A DNA stretch of 64,000 nt, taken from contig NZ_AP024849.1 of the NCBI RefSeq assembly GCF_019977655.1, positions 1,249,001 to 1,313,000 on the forward strand, in the 5' to 3' direction. Origin of the DNA: Clostridium gelidum (GTDB taxonomy: Bacteria; Bacillota; Clostridia; Clostridiales; Clostridiaceae). Both the position numbers and the translations under genes were made by a program. How positions within the stretch are numbered: the first letter of the stretch is position 1; every line of letters begins with the position of its first letter. Below, one piece after another: positions 1 through 7,840 of this stretch. A model generated the notes under the pieces. That model saw only the letters and a list, made by a program, of their open reading frames with translations, ran no database searches and was not told the origin of the DNA.

Positions 1-236
1 ATACCGTATCCATAAGCCTTAATGCATCAAATGCGGAAGAATATTTTAGGTTAACTCGTAATAAATTTGGTATAGAATCTTATGATGCCATGCTGAAATT
101 CGCAGTAAGTTGCAAAGAGTATGTTACCAATGTAGTTATGACAGTAGTAGATTGTATTGGACAAGAAGAAATAGATGCTTGTCAAGATGTATGCGATACT
201 GTTGGAGTACCTTTAAGAGTGCGTCCATTTGAATAA
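1..236 (+). CDS. C-terminal end of a TatD-associated radical SAM protein (partial)
   Basis: The window opens inside a gene; the readable frame gives about 77 residues ending in RVRPFE and a TAA at 234-236. The tail contains SLNASNAEEYFRLT and a repeated pattern of V-x-x-VV-x-T-VVD, which I recognise from memory as the end of the radical SAM family that accompanies TatD nucleases. The CxxxCxxC cluster-binding motif would lie upstream of the window, so the identification rests only on the C-terminus. It is followed by a strong bidirectional hairpin, so it is the last gene of its transcript. Confidence 0.6.
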   Translation, partial: TVSISLNASNAEEYFRLTRNKFGIESYDAMLKFAVSCKEYVTNVVMTVVDCIGQEEIDACQDVCDTVGVPLRVRPFE

Positions 237-257
237 GTAAAGTAATATACTGTTATC

Positions 258-304
258 GTAAATAAGACAAGCTATTAAATTTTGTTATAGCTTGTCTTAT
301 TTAC
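258..304. terminator. Bidirectional intrinsic terminator
   Basis: A perfect 18-bp inverted repeat (258-275 against 287-304) with an 11-base loop. It has A/T-rich ends on both sides and lies between two convergent genes, so it probably ends both transcripts. Confidence 0.85.
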
Positions 305-321
305 GCAGATATTTTTAATAT

Positions 322-837
322 TTATATTTCCTTTAACTTGTTTATTATATTGGATTGTAATAATGTTGTCACTAAAACAAGTGATAAAGCGACACCACTT
401 ACAGTTTGAATTATTAACATAGGAAGTTCAACAAATCCCATAGCTGTTCCATATAAAAGTATTCTTACAAATGTATATCCTGCAATTTGAAATATACCTC
501 CAACAGTGGCACCTATTAACCAGCCAAATCTTAAATTAGGAAATAATTTTTCAGTCATTATACCCATAATCATAGCCATTATAGCTTTTATGAAAAGTGT
601 TGGAATAATCCACTGAGTGTATCCACCTAAAAGGTCAGCTAAAGCAGCACCAATTCCTCCAGCTACAGCTCCTTTACGCCAGCCTAAAATTAATACTGAC
701 ACAAAAATCATACAATCGCCTAAATGTGTATATCCACTTATTGAAGGAATTTTTATAAAAAATGTTCCGAGAAAAACTAATGCAGCCATTAAACCCATTT
801 TTGTTAAGTCTTTTGTTTTAATTTGTTCTTTTTCCAT
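322..837 (-). CDS. ECF transporter S component (substrate-binding membrane subunit)
   Basis: 171 residues, strongly hydrophobic, about five to six membrane segments. After a short charged N-terminus (MEKEQIKTKDL) comes the KMGLMAALVFLGT-type first helix, then GDCMIFVSVLILGWRKGAVAGGIGAALADLL, a pattern typical of energy-coupling-factor S components of the riboflavin/ribosyl-type superfamily. S components bind a vitamin or related small molecule and dock to a shared EcfAAT module, which is not in this window. The substrate cannot be told from the sequence. An AGGAGAAT ribosome site precedes the ATG. I see no riboswitch in the 360 bases upstream, so there is no regulatory hint to the ligand. Confidence 0.8.
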   Translation of the reverse strand: MEKEQIKTKDLTKMGLMAALVFLGTFFIKIPSISGYTHLGDCMIFVSVLILGWRKGAVAGGIGAALADLLGGYTQWIIPTLFIKAIMAMIMGIMTEKLFPNLRFGWLIGATVGGIFQIAGYTFVRILLYGTAMGFVELPMLIIQTVSGVALSLVLVTTLLQSNIINKLKEI

Positions 838-1172
838 ATTATTCTCCTTTTGAAATCATTATTAATACTGTTTTAGATGTTATTACATATATTCAATGTC
901 ATAATTAAAGATTGATTAGTTAAAATTAAAATTAATATTTAAATTTCAATACATACTAACATGAAAAAGATTATCATAAAATTTAAAAATAGTCTATTGT
1001 ATCGATACATATATAAGATGGTGAAATACAAATTTAAAGATGGCGTAGAATTGAGATAAAGAAGCAGAGGAATTACTGGCAGAAAATACTTCATTCAAAA
1101 ACATAGTATGCTTTATAAGAAATGGAGTGGAGCCAATAATTGTTGTTTTTTATGTGTGTAAAGTAATGCTAA
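838..1172. other. Intergenic region with a possible decayed gene fragment
   Basis: About 340 bases carrying the promoter side of the ECF gene and no complete gene. From about 1066 a frame runs without a start codon through AEELLAENTSFKNIV and onward to about 1205, which may be the tail of a lost gene, but I do not recognise it. No riboswitch-like conserved stem is visible. Confidence 0.35.
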
Positions 1173-1198
1173 TAGAGGCCGTTTTAAAATGGCCTCTA
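1173..1198. terminator. Hairpin just upstream of the DUF3990 gene
   Basis: TAGAGGCC (1173-1180) pairs with GGCCTCTA (1191-1198); the loop is itself an AT palindrome. There is no T-run on the plus strand, so it may be a weak terminator or a 5' leader structure for the downstream pair. Confidence 0.4.
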
Positions 1199-1262
1199 GA
1201 AGATGAATTTTAAAAATGATATAATAAAAAGAAGAAAATATGGAAAGAAAGGTGAGTATTTT

Positions 1263-1718
1263 ATGTTGTATCATGCATCAGGAGAAATTGTAGAATTTCC
1301 AGAGATAAGAAAAAGTAGGTATACAAAAGATTTTTCATGGGGATTTTATTGTACTAATAATTTTGAACAAGCTAAAAAATGGGCTGAACGAAATAGGGAG
1401 TATGCTACAGTTAATTATTATACTTTTACAGAAAATAGAGACTTAAAAATATTGAAATTTGAAAATATGACTGATGAATGGTTAGATTTTATTGCAGCTT
1501 GTAGAAAAGGATTAATACATGATTATGATATAGTAGAAGGACCAATGGCAGATGATACTGTTTGGAATTATGTAAATGACTTTTTAGCTGAAGAAATTAC
1601 TAGAAATATTTTTTGGGAGTTAGCAAAATTTAAATATCCTACTCATCAAATAAGTTTTCATACATTAAGAGCATTAGATTGTCTCCAGTTTGAGAGGAGT
1701 GAAATTGTAAATGAATGA
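1263..1718 (+). CDS. DUF3990-type ADP-ribosyltransferase-like protein
   Basis: About 151 residues from the chosen ATG at 1263. An upstream ATG at 1203 exists, but an AAAGGTGAG ribosome site lies 7-8 bases before 1263 and the family normally begins MLYHGS-like, as here (MLYHASGEIVEFP). Other conserved elements are DFSWGFYCTNNFEQAKKWA, YDIVEGPMADD near residue 100, and QISFHTLRALDCL close to the end. DUF3990 proteins are thought to have an ADP-ribosyltransferase fold; the YHxS, FYxT and late polar residues would form the NAD pocket, but activity is unproven. It overlaps the next gene by 8 bases, so the two are translationally coupled. The module could be a toxin/antitoxin-like or effector/partner pair (inference). 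Confidence 0.7.
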   Translation: MLYHASGEIVEFPEIRKSRYTKDFSWGFYCTNNFEQAKKWAERNREYATVNYYTFTENRDLKILKFENMTDEWLDFIAACRKGLIHDYDIVEGPMADDTVWNYVNDFLAEEITRNIFWELAKFKYPTHQISFHTLRALDCLQFERSEIVNE

Positions 1719-2157
1719 TGTTCAAAAAAATAATTTATTTTACGTTTGTTCACTTATAGAGTTTATTGGAAGAAATACGAAAAATAGAAGAGCGACCATT
1801 GTAAAAATACTTGGAAAGAAAGAATTAGAGAGGCAGTTAGAACTTGCAGATGTTAATCATTGTTTATCATTTGAACAAGTATCAGATGAGATAATAGAAT
1901 ATTTTAATATTCAAGAAGGTGATTTTGATTCAGTAGGGCTATGCAAATATAATGTGCCAAGTTTCCAAGCAATAGGTAAAGAATATCAAAGATTAATAAT
2001 CGATGTAAGTTCAGAACACGATAATATAGTAGATCTGCTATACTTAGTATTTCAATCATTCATTAGTGATGAAATTTCAGATTTTAATTCGTCAGTATAT
2101 TATAGTACTCCAGAATATTTGAAGTATTCTTATTTGGAAGGAAAATTATTAGCATAA
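1711..2157 (+). CDS. Uncharacterised partner of the DUF3990 protein
   Basis: 148 residues, acidic, no signal peptide or membrane segment. The N-terminal part (MNDVQKNNLFYVCSLIEFIGR) and the motif VNHCLSFEQVSDEIIEYF look like a conserved family, and SFISDEISDFNSSVYY near the C-terminus is also distinctive. From memory, proteins of this type sit beside DUF3990 genes in other Clostridia, but I cannot check that here. Its ATG lies 8 bases inside the upstream gene, and a GAGGAG ribosome site lies within that gene's end. Plausible roles are immunity/antitoxin or substrate adaptor for the DUF3990 enzyme; neither is shown by sequence. Confidence 0.6.
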   Translation: MNDVQKNNLFYVCSLIEFIGRNTKNRRATIVKILGKKELERQLELADVNHCLSFEQVSDEIIEYFNIQEGDFDSVGLCKYNVPSFQAIGKEYQRLIIDVSSEHDNIVDLLYLVFQSFISDEISDFNSSVYYSTPEYLKYSYLEGKLLA

Positions 2158-2182
2158 TTTAAATAGTATAAAATTTATAGTG

Positions 2183-2235
2183 GATTTTAAAGGTCGTGCT
2201 TGGATTCCACCCATGAAACCCACGAAAAGCTTAAT
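2183..2235 (+). repeat. Copy A of a tmRNA-3'-end/terminator-like repeat
   Basis: Contains GATTTTAAAGGTCGTGCTT followed by TCCACCCATGAAACCCACG. It closely resembles copy C (23391-23467) and shares the CCAccATGAAACCCAC core with copies B and D. The left half of the expected hairpin is present; the right half has been replaced by the IS element that starts at 2236. Confidence 0.55.
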
Positions 2236-2277
2236 TGAACTGCTCCCTGTCAAGTAGACAGATGAAAAAATAAAAAA

Positions 2278-3204
2278 TTATGAAGCTAAGGTCTGATTTC
2301 GATATTCAATTGGAGTCAGACCTTTTAAGTTTTTCTGTAACCTTTTTGTATTATAAAATACTATGTAGTCATCAATTGATTGTCTCAATTCTTCATATGT
2401 ATAAAACTTTTGCAAATAATACATCTCACATTTGAGAGTTCCCCAAAAACCTTCCATTGGTCCGTTGTCGATACACCTACTAACACGTGACATACTTTGG
2501 GTTGCATTGATCTTATCAAGTTTAGCTTTGAAAGTTCTATTAGTATACTGAAATCCCCTGTCACTATGAAAAAGCGGCTTTGCATTCGGATTAGCAATTA
2601 CTGCTAAGTCAAATGTATCAAAAACAAGTTGATTGTTATTTGAGTGACCGACCACATAAGAAACAATGCTTTTATCAGATAAATCAAATATTGCACTGAG
2701 GTAAGCCTTTTGACCATTAAGTAGCTTAAATTCAGTGACATCTGTTAACCATTTTTCATTTGGTTTCTTTGCATAGAATTCTCTATTTAATTTGTTTTCT
2801 GCCGTAATTTGTGGAGTACTTTGCAGATAAGACTTTCTCTTTTTTCTTATAACTGATTTCATGTTAATAGACTTCATTAATCTATAAATTCGTTTATGAT
2901 TATACTGTTTATTAAGAAGTCGATTTATATTCATTGTTATCCGACGGTATCCATAGATACCATGTACATCTTCATAAAGTTTAACAATTTCTTTTAGTAT
3001 TAGTGAATTCTCTTTATCTAATTCAGTCTCTGAACGGTTAATCCATTTGTAGTAAGATGATCGTGCAATATTAGCTAAATTGCATAAATCAGCTATTGGA
3101 TAGTCGTTTTCCTCATGTAATTCTTTTATAGAAATATATTTATATTCTTGAAATATTCTAGTACTTATCGCCTTCTTTCTACTTCCTTCAATTTTTTTAA
3201 GAAA
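2278..3204 (-). CDS. IS3-family transposase OrfB (DDE integrase domain)
   Basis: The frame is open from a TGA just upstream of 3204 down to the stop at 2278. It has no good start of its own until an internal ATG at 2934, so it is best read as the second half of a fused OrfAB product made by -1 slippage. The rve-type catalytic triad is visible: DVTEFKLLNG (D), HSDRGFQYTN (D) and MEGFWGTLKCE (E). The HTH_21 segment lies before it (DVHGIYGYRRIT). The slippery run is seven A on the coding strand (3192-3198 on the plus strand is T7). Confidence 0.88.
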   Translation of the reverse strand, partial: FLKKIEGSRKKAISTRIFQEYKYISIKELHEENDYPIADLCNLANIARSSYYKWINRSETELDKENSLILKEIVKLYEDVHGIYGYRRITMNINRLLNKQYNHKRIYRLMKSINMKSVIRKKRKSYLQSTPQITAENKLNREFYAKKPNEKWLTDVTEFKLLNGQKAYLSAIFDLSDKSIVSYVVGHSNNNQLVFDTFDLAVIANPNAKPLFHSDRGFQYTNRTFKAKLDKINATQSMSRVSRCIDNGPMEGFWGTLKCEMYYLQKFYTYEELRQSIDDYIVFYNTKRLQKNLKGLTPIEYRNQTLAS

Positions 3205-3845
3205 TCAATCTCCATCTTTAAACGTGTATTTTCTGATTCGATAAGTTTCAATTGTACAGATAATTTTTCCAATTCAGTAAGCTCAGTAGCTTCTTTACGC
3301 TTACCGCGTCGATCCATTAGTGCCTCATATCCATTAGCTTCGTATTTTCTTACCCATGCATAAACTTGTTGATAAGAAACTTTAAATTTATTAGCAGTGG
3401 CTTGATAATCACCATTATTCGAAATGCAGAATGCAACAATCTCAATTCTTTCTTCATAAGTAGTTTTTCTTCCATTAGTCATAATTCTATCTCCTTGCTT
3501 ACTATGAGATTTAAATATTTTATGACCATTATACTTCTTAATCCAATCTCTGAGAACACGAGGAGATGAAATTTCATATATGCAGCATATATTTCTTAAA
3601 GAACCTTTTCCGGCTAGATAATCTTTAACTGCATTAAGTTTAAGCGAATCAGAATAATATTTATTTTTTGTAGAAACTATTAAATTTGCTTCCCCAACAT
3701 CATTATATATTTTCAACCAGTCATAAAATGTGGCACTATGAATTGCCATCTCATCACATATCTGTATAACTGCTTTTTCTCCTGATAGATATTCTTTAAT
3801 TCCTTTCAATTTCTCTTCCAGAGAACATTTCGTTTTTCTTGACAT
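3165..3845 (-). CDS. IS3-family transposase OrfA (DNA-binding)
   Basis: 226 residues, longer than the usual IS150-type OrfA. Three successive helix-turn-helix-like blocks are visible: about residues 8-48 (EEKLKGIKEYLSGEKAV), 65-105 (KLNAVKDYLAGKGSLRN) and 128-172 (EERIEIVAFCISNNGDY). They are followed by a C-terminal coiled-coil/leucine-rich stretch (LEKLSVQLKLIESENTRL) that ends at the frameshift site. It binds the element ends and is the N-terminal part of the fused transposase. It is 100 percent identical to the copy at 17867-18547. Confidence 0.9.
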   Translation of the reverse strand: MSRKTKCSLEEKLKGIKEYLSGEKAVIQICDEMAIHSATFYDWLKIYNDVGEANLIVSTKNKYYSDSLKLNAVKDYLAGKGSLRNICCIYEISSPRVLRDWIKKYNGHKIFKSHSKQGDRIMTNGRKTTYEERIEIVAFCISNNGDYQATANKFKVSYQQVYAWVRKYEANGYEALMDRRGKRKEATELTELEKLSVQLKLIESENTRLKMEIDFLKKLKEVERRR

Positions 3846-4020
3846 TAAAATACCCCCTTTATAGAAACAGTTTTATTATTTTAACTGTCTACTATAAAGG
3901 GAGCATATCATAACAAATTTAAGTGTGTTTTTTACATTTCAGGCCGTGATTTTTACATTTGAAGATTATTTAGAATAATTCATGATATTGTATAAATAGT
4001 TACATTGTTATACAAATCAA

Positions 4021-4051
4021 CAAGTAAGTCATATTGACTTGCTATTTTTTT
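4021..4051 (+). terminator. Intrinsic terminator
   Basis: AGTAAGTC (4023-4030) pairs with GACTTGCT (4036-4043) with one G-U pair, and is followed by T7. No intact plus-strand gene precedes it except across the IS element, so its original gene was probably lost. Confidence 0.6.
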
Positions 4052-4139
4052 GATTATGATTAATACACTATTCTATAAATCTAAAAGCTTGTAAGTTTTG
4101 CACAAGACTAAATTATTAATTGATATGGGGGAATAAAAA

Positions 4140-7100
4140 ATGAAAAAACACAGGAAAAAATTTTTAAGTCTGTTTACTGTATTTATGCTACTTTCATCCA
4201 TGGTATTTTCAACGCCATTTACAGCAATGGCAGCAGAACCTTTGCATCCAATAACATGGGGTAGCTCAGTAAATGGCTCTACAGTAGATTGGACGCTTAA
4301 TGATGGAGACATATTGGACTTGAGTGGTATTACTGCTACTGATGCAGGTACAAGTGGTAAGAAGATTACAGCAAATGGAGGGTCTGTTAAAATTATAGGA
4401 GCTACAGATAAGACCTTTGAAAATCTTGCTATTAATATTACAAATGGATCAAGTGTTACAATTGAAAATCTCAATATAACAAATACTACATTTAATAGTT
4501 CTGCAATAATTGCAGGTGATGGCAATGATAATAATAAGCTTATTATATCAGGTACAAACAATATTATATCAAGTGTGAATTTTTATGCAGGCATAAGTGT
4601 TGAATATCTAAATAAGCTTTCAATTACCAATGTAGACACAGAGGTAAAGCCTAAACTTACTGCTACTGGAGGAGACGGTGCAGCAGGAATCGGCGGCAGA
4701 ATGGAGAGTGGTAGAGGTGGAACTACTAATATATATGGTAGTGCAGAAGTAACTGCTACTGGAGGATTCGATGGCGCAGGAATCGGAGGCGGATTTGGTG
4801 GTAGAGGTGGAACTACTAATATAGAGGGTAGTGCGAAAGTAACTGCTACTGGAGGAGACTATGGAGCAGGAATCGGTGGTGGAAATGGTGGTAGCGGTGG
4901 AACTACTAATATAAAGGGTAGTGCAGACGTAACTGCTACTGGAGGAGTCAATGCAGCAGGAATCGGTGGCGGTGTCGGTAATCTCAATAGTATCGGTGTT
5001 AGCAGTGGTACTATTAATATATATGATTATGCAGAAGTAAATGCTACTGGAGGAGACTATGGAGCAGGAATCGGCAGCGGATATAGTGGTGAAGGTGGTG
5101 ATATTAAGATATATAGTAGTGCAAAAGTAAATGCTACTGGAGGAAAATCTGGAGCAGGAATCGGCAGCGGATATCGTAGTATAGGTGGTGATATTAAGAT
5201 ATATATATATGACAGTGCCGATGTAACTGCTACTGGAAGAGACAGAGGAGCAGGAATCGGCTGCGGATATAGTGGTGAAGGTGGTGATATTAAGATATAT
5301 GGTAGTGCAAAAGTAACTGCTACTGGAGGAGACAAGGAATCAGAAATCGGCAGCGGAGATGGTGGAGTAGGAATCGGCGGCCAAGATAGTGAGTCGAGTG
5401 GTACTATTAATATAGATGGTACTCCAAATATAATTGCATTTGGGAAAAGCAGCACAAAAGGTGCTGTAAATGGGACCGTAACAACAACATCATCACTACC
5501 AATTATGTCAGGTGAATTATTATCTCCACTTTCAACTACTAGTAATGTAAGCATTAACGTAACAGACGCAACAAATAGCGCAAATACAAAAGATTTAACA
5601 TTTCCATCAGGTGCATATTCCTTTTTAACAACAGTTAGTACAGCAGGAAAATACACAGTAGATGAAGATACTATGAGTCTTGTAAAAACTAGTGAACCTA
5701 CTGATGGTATTTATGATTTAAGCAGTGCAACTTTGAATGAATATAATATGAGTGTTGGATGTAAGGTTACCTTTGATTCACAAGTGGGCACTTATGCTAA
5801 TAAATATTCATTTGTAACAAGTGGTAGTAAAGTATCAAACCCAGCAACTGAGCCAGCTAAAGTTGGGTATAAATTTGAAGGGTGGTTTAAGGAAGCAGCT
5901 TGTACTACTAAATGGAATTTCACTACTGATGTAGTAAATATAAATACAACATTGTATGCAAAATTTACACTAACATCTTCTAATGGAAGTGATCCAGTAA
6001 TAACACCACCAGGTAACAATAGTACAACACCAGCTGCAGTAACAATTAAAGGAACTCAAAAAGTTGGTAATACTTTAAGTGCTGAACTTATTGATGAAAA
6101 TCAAAGTGTAACTACTACAAGTGCAGCAGTAAGTTACAGATGGTATGGATTAAATAGTTTGAATTCTGAATTTGTTAATGTAATAGGAACAGGTACAAAC
6201 TATACATTAACTAGTAGTGATCTAGGTAAATATATAGGATTAAATGCTACTTATGATGGAAAAACATTTATAGATAAAACTGCAATGATTACAGCAAATT
6301 CATCAAGCAGTAGTCCAAGTTCATCATCAAGTAGTAGTTCAAGTTCATCATCAAGTAGTAGTTCAAGCTCTTCATCAAGTTCAAGTACAGAACAAATCAC
6401 AGTGCCTATTACAGATGGTAACAGTGATAATTCGCTTTCACAAACTGTAGTTCAAAGAACTACCAAAACAGATGGTACAAAAAAAGATGTTGTAAGTTAT
6501 ACAGCAGATAAAGCGACGCAAACAGTAGCTTCATTAATAAAGGAAGGCAATGATACAGCAAGAATAATATTGCCAGATGGTAAAGATGAAGTATCAGAAG
6601 CAACAGTAAATATTCCTAAAGCTACAATTTCTGTACTAGAAAGTGGAAAGATAAACTTCGAAATAGACACAGAAAATGCTAGACTTTCTTTACCTAAAGA
6701 ATCTATACAAGGGTTATCTCAAAATGGAGATTTCTATTTCAGATTTGTTCCAATAAAGGATGAGACCAAGAAAAAAGAAATCGAAGCAAGGGCAAATCAA
6801 CAACAAGTAATAAGAAATATATCAGGAAAGAATAGTGCTCAAGTATTAGGTCGTCCAATGACCATAGATACAAATATGAGCCCAAGACCAGTAGATATTA
6901 TAATACCGTTAAAAGGTTTTACAATTCCAAGCAATCCAGCAGAGAAAGAAGCATTCTTAAAAGACCTTGGAGTATTTATAGAACATAGTGATGGAGAAAA
7001 GGTACTTGCAAGAGGTGAAATAGTAGAATATTCAAGTGGAGTTTTAGGAGTAAAAGTTAGAACAACTAAATTTAGTGATTTTACAATAGTAAAATTAAAT

Positions 7101-7475
7101 CAACAAACAACTAATAATGGTGCAGGAAGTTGGGAAAAAAGTGAACAAGGTTGGAAATACATTAAAGATGGACAACCTGTTACTGGATGGAATCAAATAG
7201 ATGGTTCTTGGTACCTAATGGATTCAACTAGTGTTATGCAAACTGGTTGGAAGCAAATAAATGGTACTTGGTACTTATTAAAAGATAGTGGAGCTATGGC
7301 AACAGGATGGATACAGTCAAATGGAATATGGTATTTATTAAAGAATAATGGAGCTATGGCAATAGGTTGGCAAGAATCAAATGGTGAATGGTACTACTTA
7401 TATAGTGATGGAGCTATGGCAAGAAATACAGTAATTGAGGGTTATCTATTAGATGCAAGTGGAGCTATGGTTTAA
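4140..7475 (+). CDS. Large secreted cell-wall-bound protein with glycine-rich repeats
   Basis: 1111 residues. Residues 1-31 are a signal peptide (MKKHRKKF, hydrophobic core, cleavage near AMA-A). Residues about 85-170 have pectate-lyase/carbohydrate-binding-like strands (KIIGATDKTFENLAI). About 173-430 hold eight or so repeats of TATGGxxGAGIGGG...GTTNIxGSA. About 540-610 match an InlB B-type repeat (GYKFEGWFKEAACTTKWNF). Residues 718-755 are a polyserine linker, followed by an unidentified domain. From about 996 to the end lie choline-binding-type wall repeats (GWxxxxGxWYLLxxxGAMATGW). It is therefore exported, held on wall polymers, and presents an elongated adhesin-like stalk. It is monocistronic: a strong hairpin follows, and the gene is bounded upstream by the IS. 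Function is probably adhesion or carbohydrate binding (inference). Confidence 0.85.
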   Translation: MKKHRKKFLSLFTVFMLLSSMVFSTPFTAMAAEPLHPITWGSSVNGSTVDWTLNDGDILDLSGITATDAGTSGKKITANGGSVKIIGATDKTFENLAINITNGSSVTIENLNITNTTFNSSAIIAGDGNDNNKLIISGTNNIISSVNFYAGISVEYLNKLSITNVDTEVKPKLTATGGDGAAGIGGRMESGRGGTTNIYGSAEVTATGGFDGAGIGGGFGGRGGTTNIEGSAKVTATGGDYGAGIGGGNGGSGGTTNIKGSADVTATGGVNAAGIGGGVGNLNSIGVSSGTINIYDYAEVNATGGDYGAGIGSGYSGEGGDIKIYSSAKVNATGGKSGAGIGSGYRSIGGDIKIYIYDSADVTATGRDRGAGIGCGYSGEGGDIKIYGSAKVTATGGDKESEIGSGDGGVGIGGQDSESSGTINIDGTPNIIAFGKSSTKGAVNGTVTTTSSLPIMSGELLSPLSTTSNVSINVTDATNSANTKDLTFPSGAYSFLTTVSTAGKYTVDEDTMSLVKTSEPTDGIYDLSSATLNEYNMSVGCKVTFDSQVGTYANKYSFVTSGSKVSNPATEPAKVGYKFEGWFKEAACTTKWNFTTDVVNINTTLYAKFTLTSSNGSDPVITPPGNNSTTPAAVTIKGTQKVGNTLSAELIDENQSVTTTSAAVSYRWYGLNSLNSEFVNVIGTGTNYTLTSSDLGKYIGLNATYDGKTFIDKTAMITANSSSSSPSSSSSSSSSSSSSSSSSSSSSSSTEQITVPITDGNSDNSLSQTVVQRTTKTDGTKKDVVSYTADKATQTVASLIKEGNDTARIILPDGKDEVSEATVNIPKATISVLESGKINFEIDTENARLSLPKESIQGLSQNGDFYFRFVPIKDETKKKEIEARANQQQVIRNISGKNSAQVLGRPMTIDTNMSPRPVDIIIPLKGFTIPSNPAEKEAFLKDLGVFIEHSDGEKVLARGEIVEYSSGVLGVKVRTTKFSDFTIVKLNQQTTNNGAGSWEKSEQGWKYIKDGQPVTGWNQIDGSWYLMDSTSVMQTGWKQINGTWYLLKDSGAMATGWIQSNGIWYLLKNNGAMAIGWQESNGEWYYLYSDGAMARNTVIEGYLLDASGAMV
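4661..5420 (+). repeat. Tandem glycine-rich coding repeats
   Basis: About eight imperfect units of roughly 90-105 bp within the surface-protein gene. Each carries GCAGGAATCGG and ACTGCTACTGGAGGA. Unit ends vary in copy and spacing, typical of recombination-prone surface repeats. Confidence 0.8.
6317..6364 (+). repeat. Perfect 24-bp tandem repeat in the polyserine linker
   Basis: Positions 6317-6340 and 6341-6364 are identical and encode serines with TCA and AGT codons. Gain or loss of whole units would keep frame and change linker length. Confidence 0.8.
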
Positions 7476-7549
7476 TAATACAAAATAAGCGGCTGTGCAA
7501 AACTAATATATGAAATATAAGGATATCAATTGTCAAAGTAAATAGAAAG

Positions 7550-7567
7550 TGTGCAGGATTTTGCACA
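7550..7567. promoter_or_regulatory. Palindrome, candidate activator site upstream of the sigma-54 promoter
   Basis: TGTGCA (7550-7555), six bases, TGCACA (7562-7567): a perfect dyad about 200 bases upstream of the -24/-12 element. A sigma-54 activator of the NtrC/AtoC type normally binds at such distances. Another half site (TGTGCAAAAC) is seen near 7494. Confidence 0.4.
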
Positions 7568-7577
7568 TATACTGTAT

Positions 7578-7626
7578 AAAAAGTTCGCACTTATTTTTTA
7601 CAAATAAAAATAAGTGTGAACTTTTT
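7578..7626. terminator. Intrinsic terminator after the surface-protein gene
   Basis: A 21-bp stem (7578-7598 against 7606-7626, one G-U pair) containing AAGTTCGCACTTA. It is flanked by A and T runs, so it can work in either direction. Confidence 0.85.
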
Positions 7627-7679
7627 CGTTTTTATATATATAAATTCTAATTATTTTGCTTAGATTTAAATCGTCAAAG

Positions 7680-7691
7680 TGTCTCTGGACA
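7680..7691. promoter_or_regulatory. Second candidate activator dyad
   Basis: TGTCTCTGGACA is a TGTC-N4-GACA palindrome about 70 bases upstream of the -24 element. It may be an additional regulator site, but the support is only its symmetry and place. Confidence 0.25.
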
Positions 7692-7758
7692 GGCAAAAGT
7701 TGATTTTTTACGACATTAATTTTAACTTTTTCTTTTTTGAACTCTTAGAAAGGCGAAT

Positions 7759-7775
7759 TTGGCACGTATTTTGCT
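7759..7775 (+). promoter_or_regulatory. Sigma-54 (-24/-12) promoter of the ato-like cluster
   Basis: TTGGCACGTATTTTGCT carries the GG at 7761-7762 and the GC at 7773-7774, exactly 12 bases apart, matching the sigma-54 consensus TGGCAC-N5-TTGCW. Transcription would start near 7786, about 55 bases before the AtoE-type gene. The cluster itself encodes a sigma-54 activator. Confidence 0.85.
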
Positions 7776-7840
7776 ATATTAATAAAGTGTAGGAATAAAC
7801 AAGCTTGTTGTTCATTAATAAATCTAAGGAGGCAAAAAAG

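Larger units (their letters stand above)
2236..3910 (-). mobile_element. IS3-family (IS150-like) insertion sequence, copy 1
   Basis: A 1675-bp element read on the minus strand. Ends are TGATATGCTCCCT at 3910 and, inverted, TGAACTGCTCCCT at 2236; over 26 bp they match except for about six positions (TGA..TGCTCCCT....AGTAGACAG). It encodes a long OrfA and a DDE OrfB joined by a probable -1 frameshift. The element is identical in its reading frames to copy 2 (17802-19476) but inverted. Flanking bases (TAAT on the left, TAAC on the right) do not form a clean target duplication, so its flanks may have been rearranged. Confidence 0.92.

Noticed and set aside
838..1262. Riboswitch upstream of the ECF S component
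   Set aside because: No conserved stems of known vitamin riboswitches were visible, and no terminator-antiterminator pair precedes the start codon.
4661..5420. CRISPR-like spaced repeats
   Set aside because: The repeats lie in one long open frame, vary in sequence and encode a regular glycine-rich protein motif. There are no constant direct repeats or cas genes.
5057..5656. Long antisense open frame within the surface-protein gene
   Set aside because: It mirrors the glycine-rich repeats as proline-rich nonsense, with no ribosome site; it is a shadow of the coding repeats.
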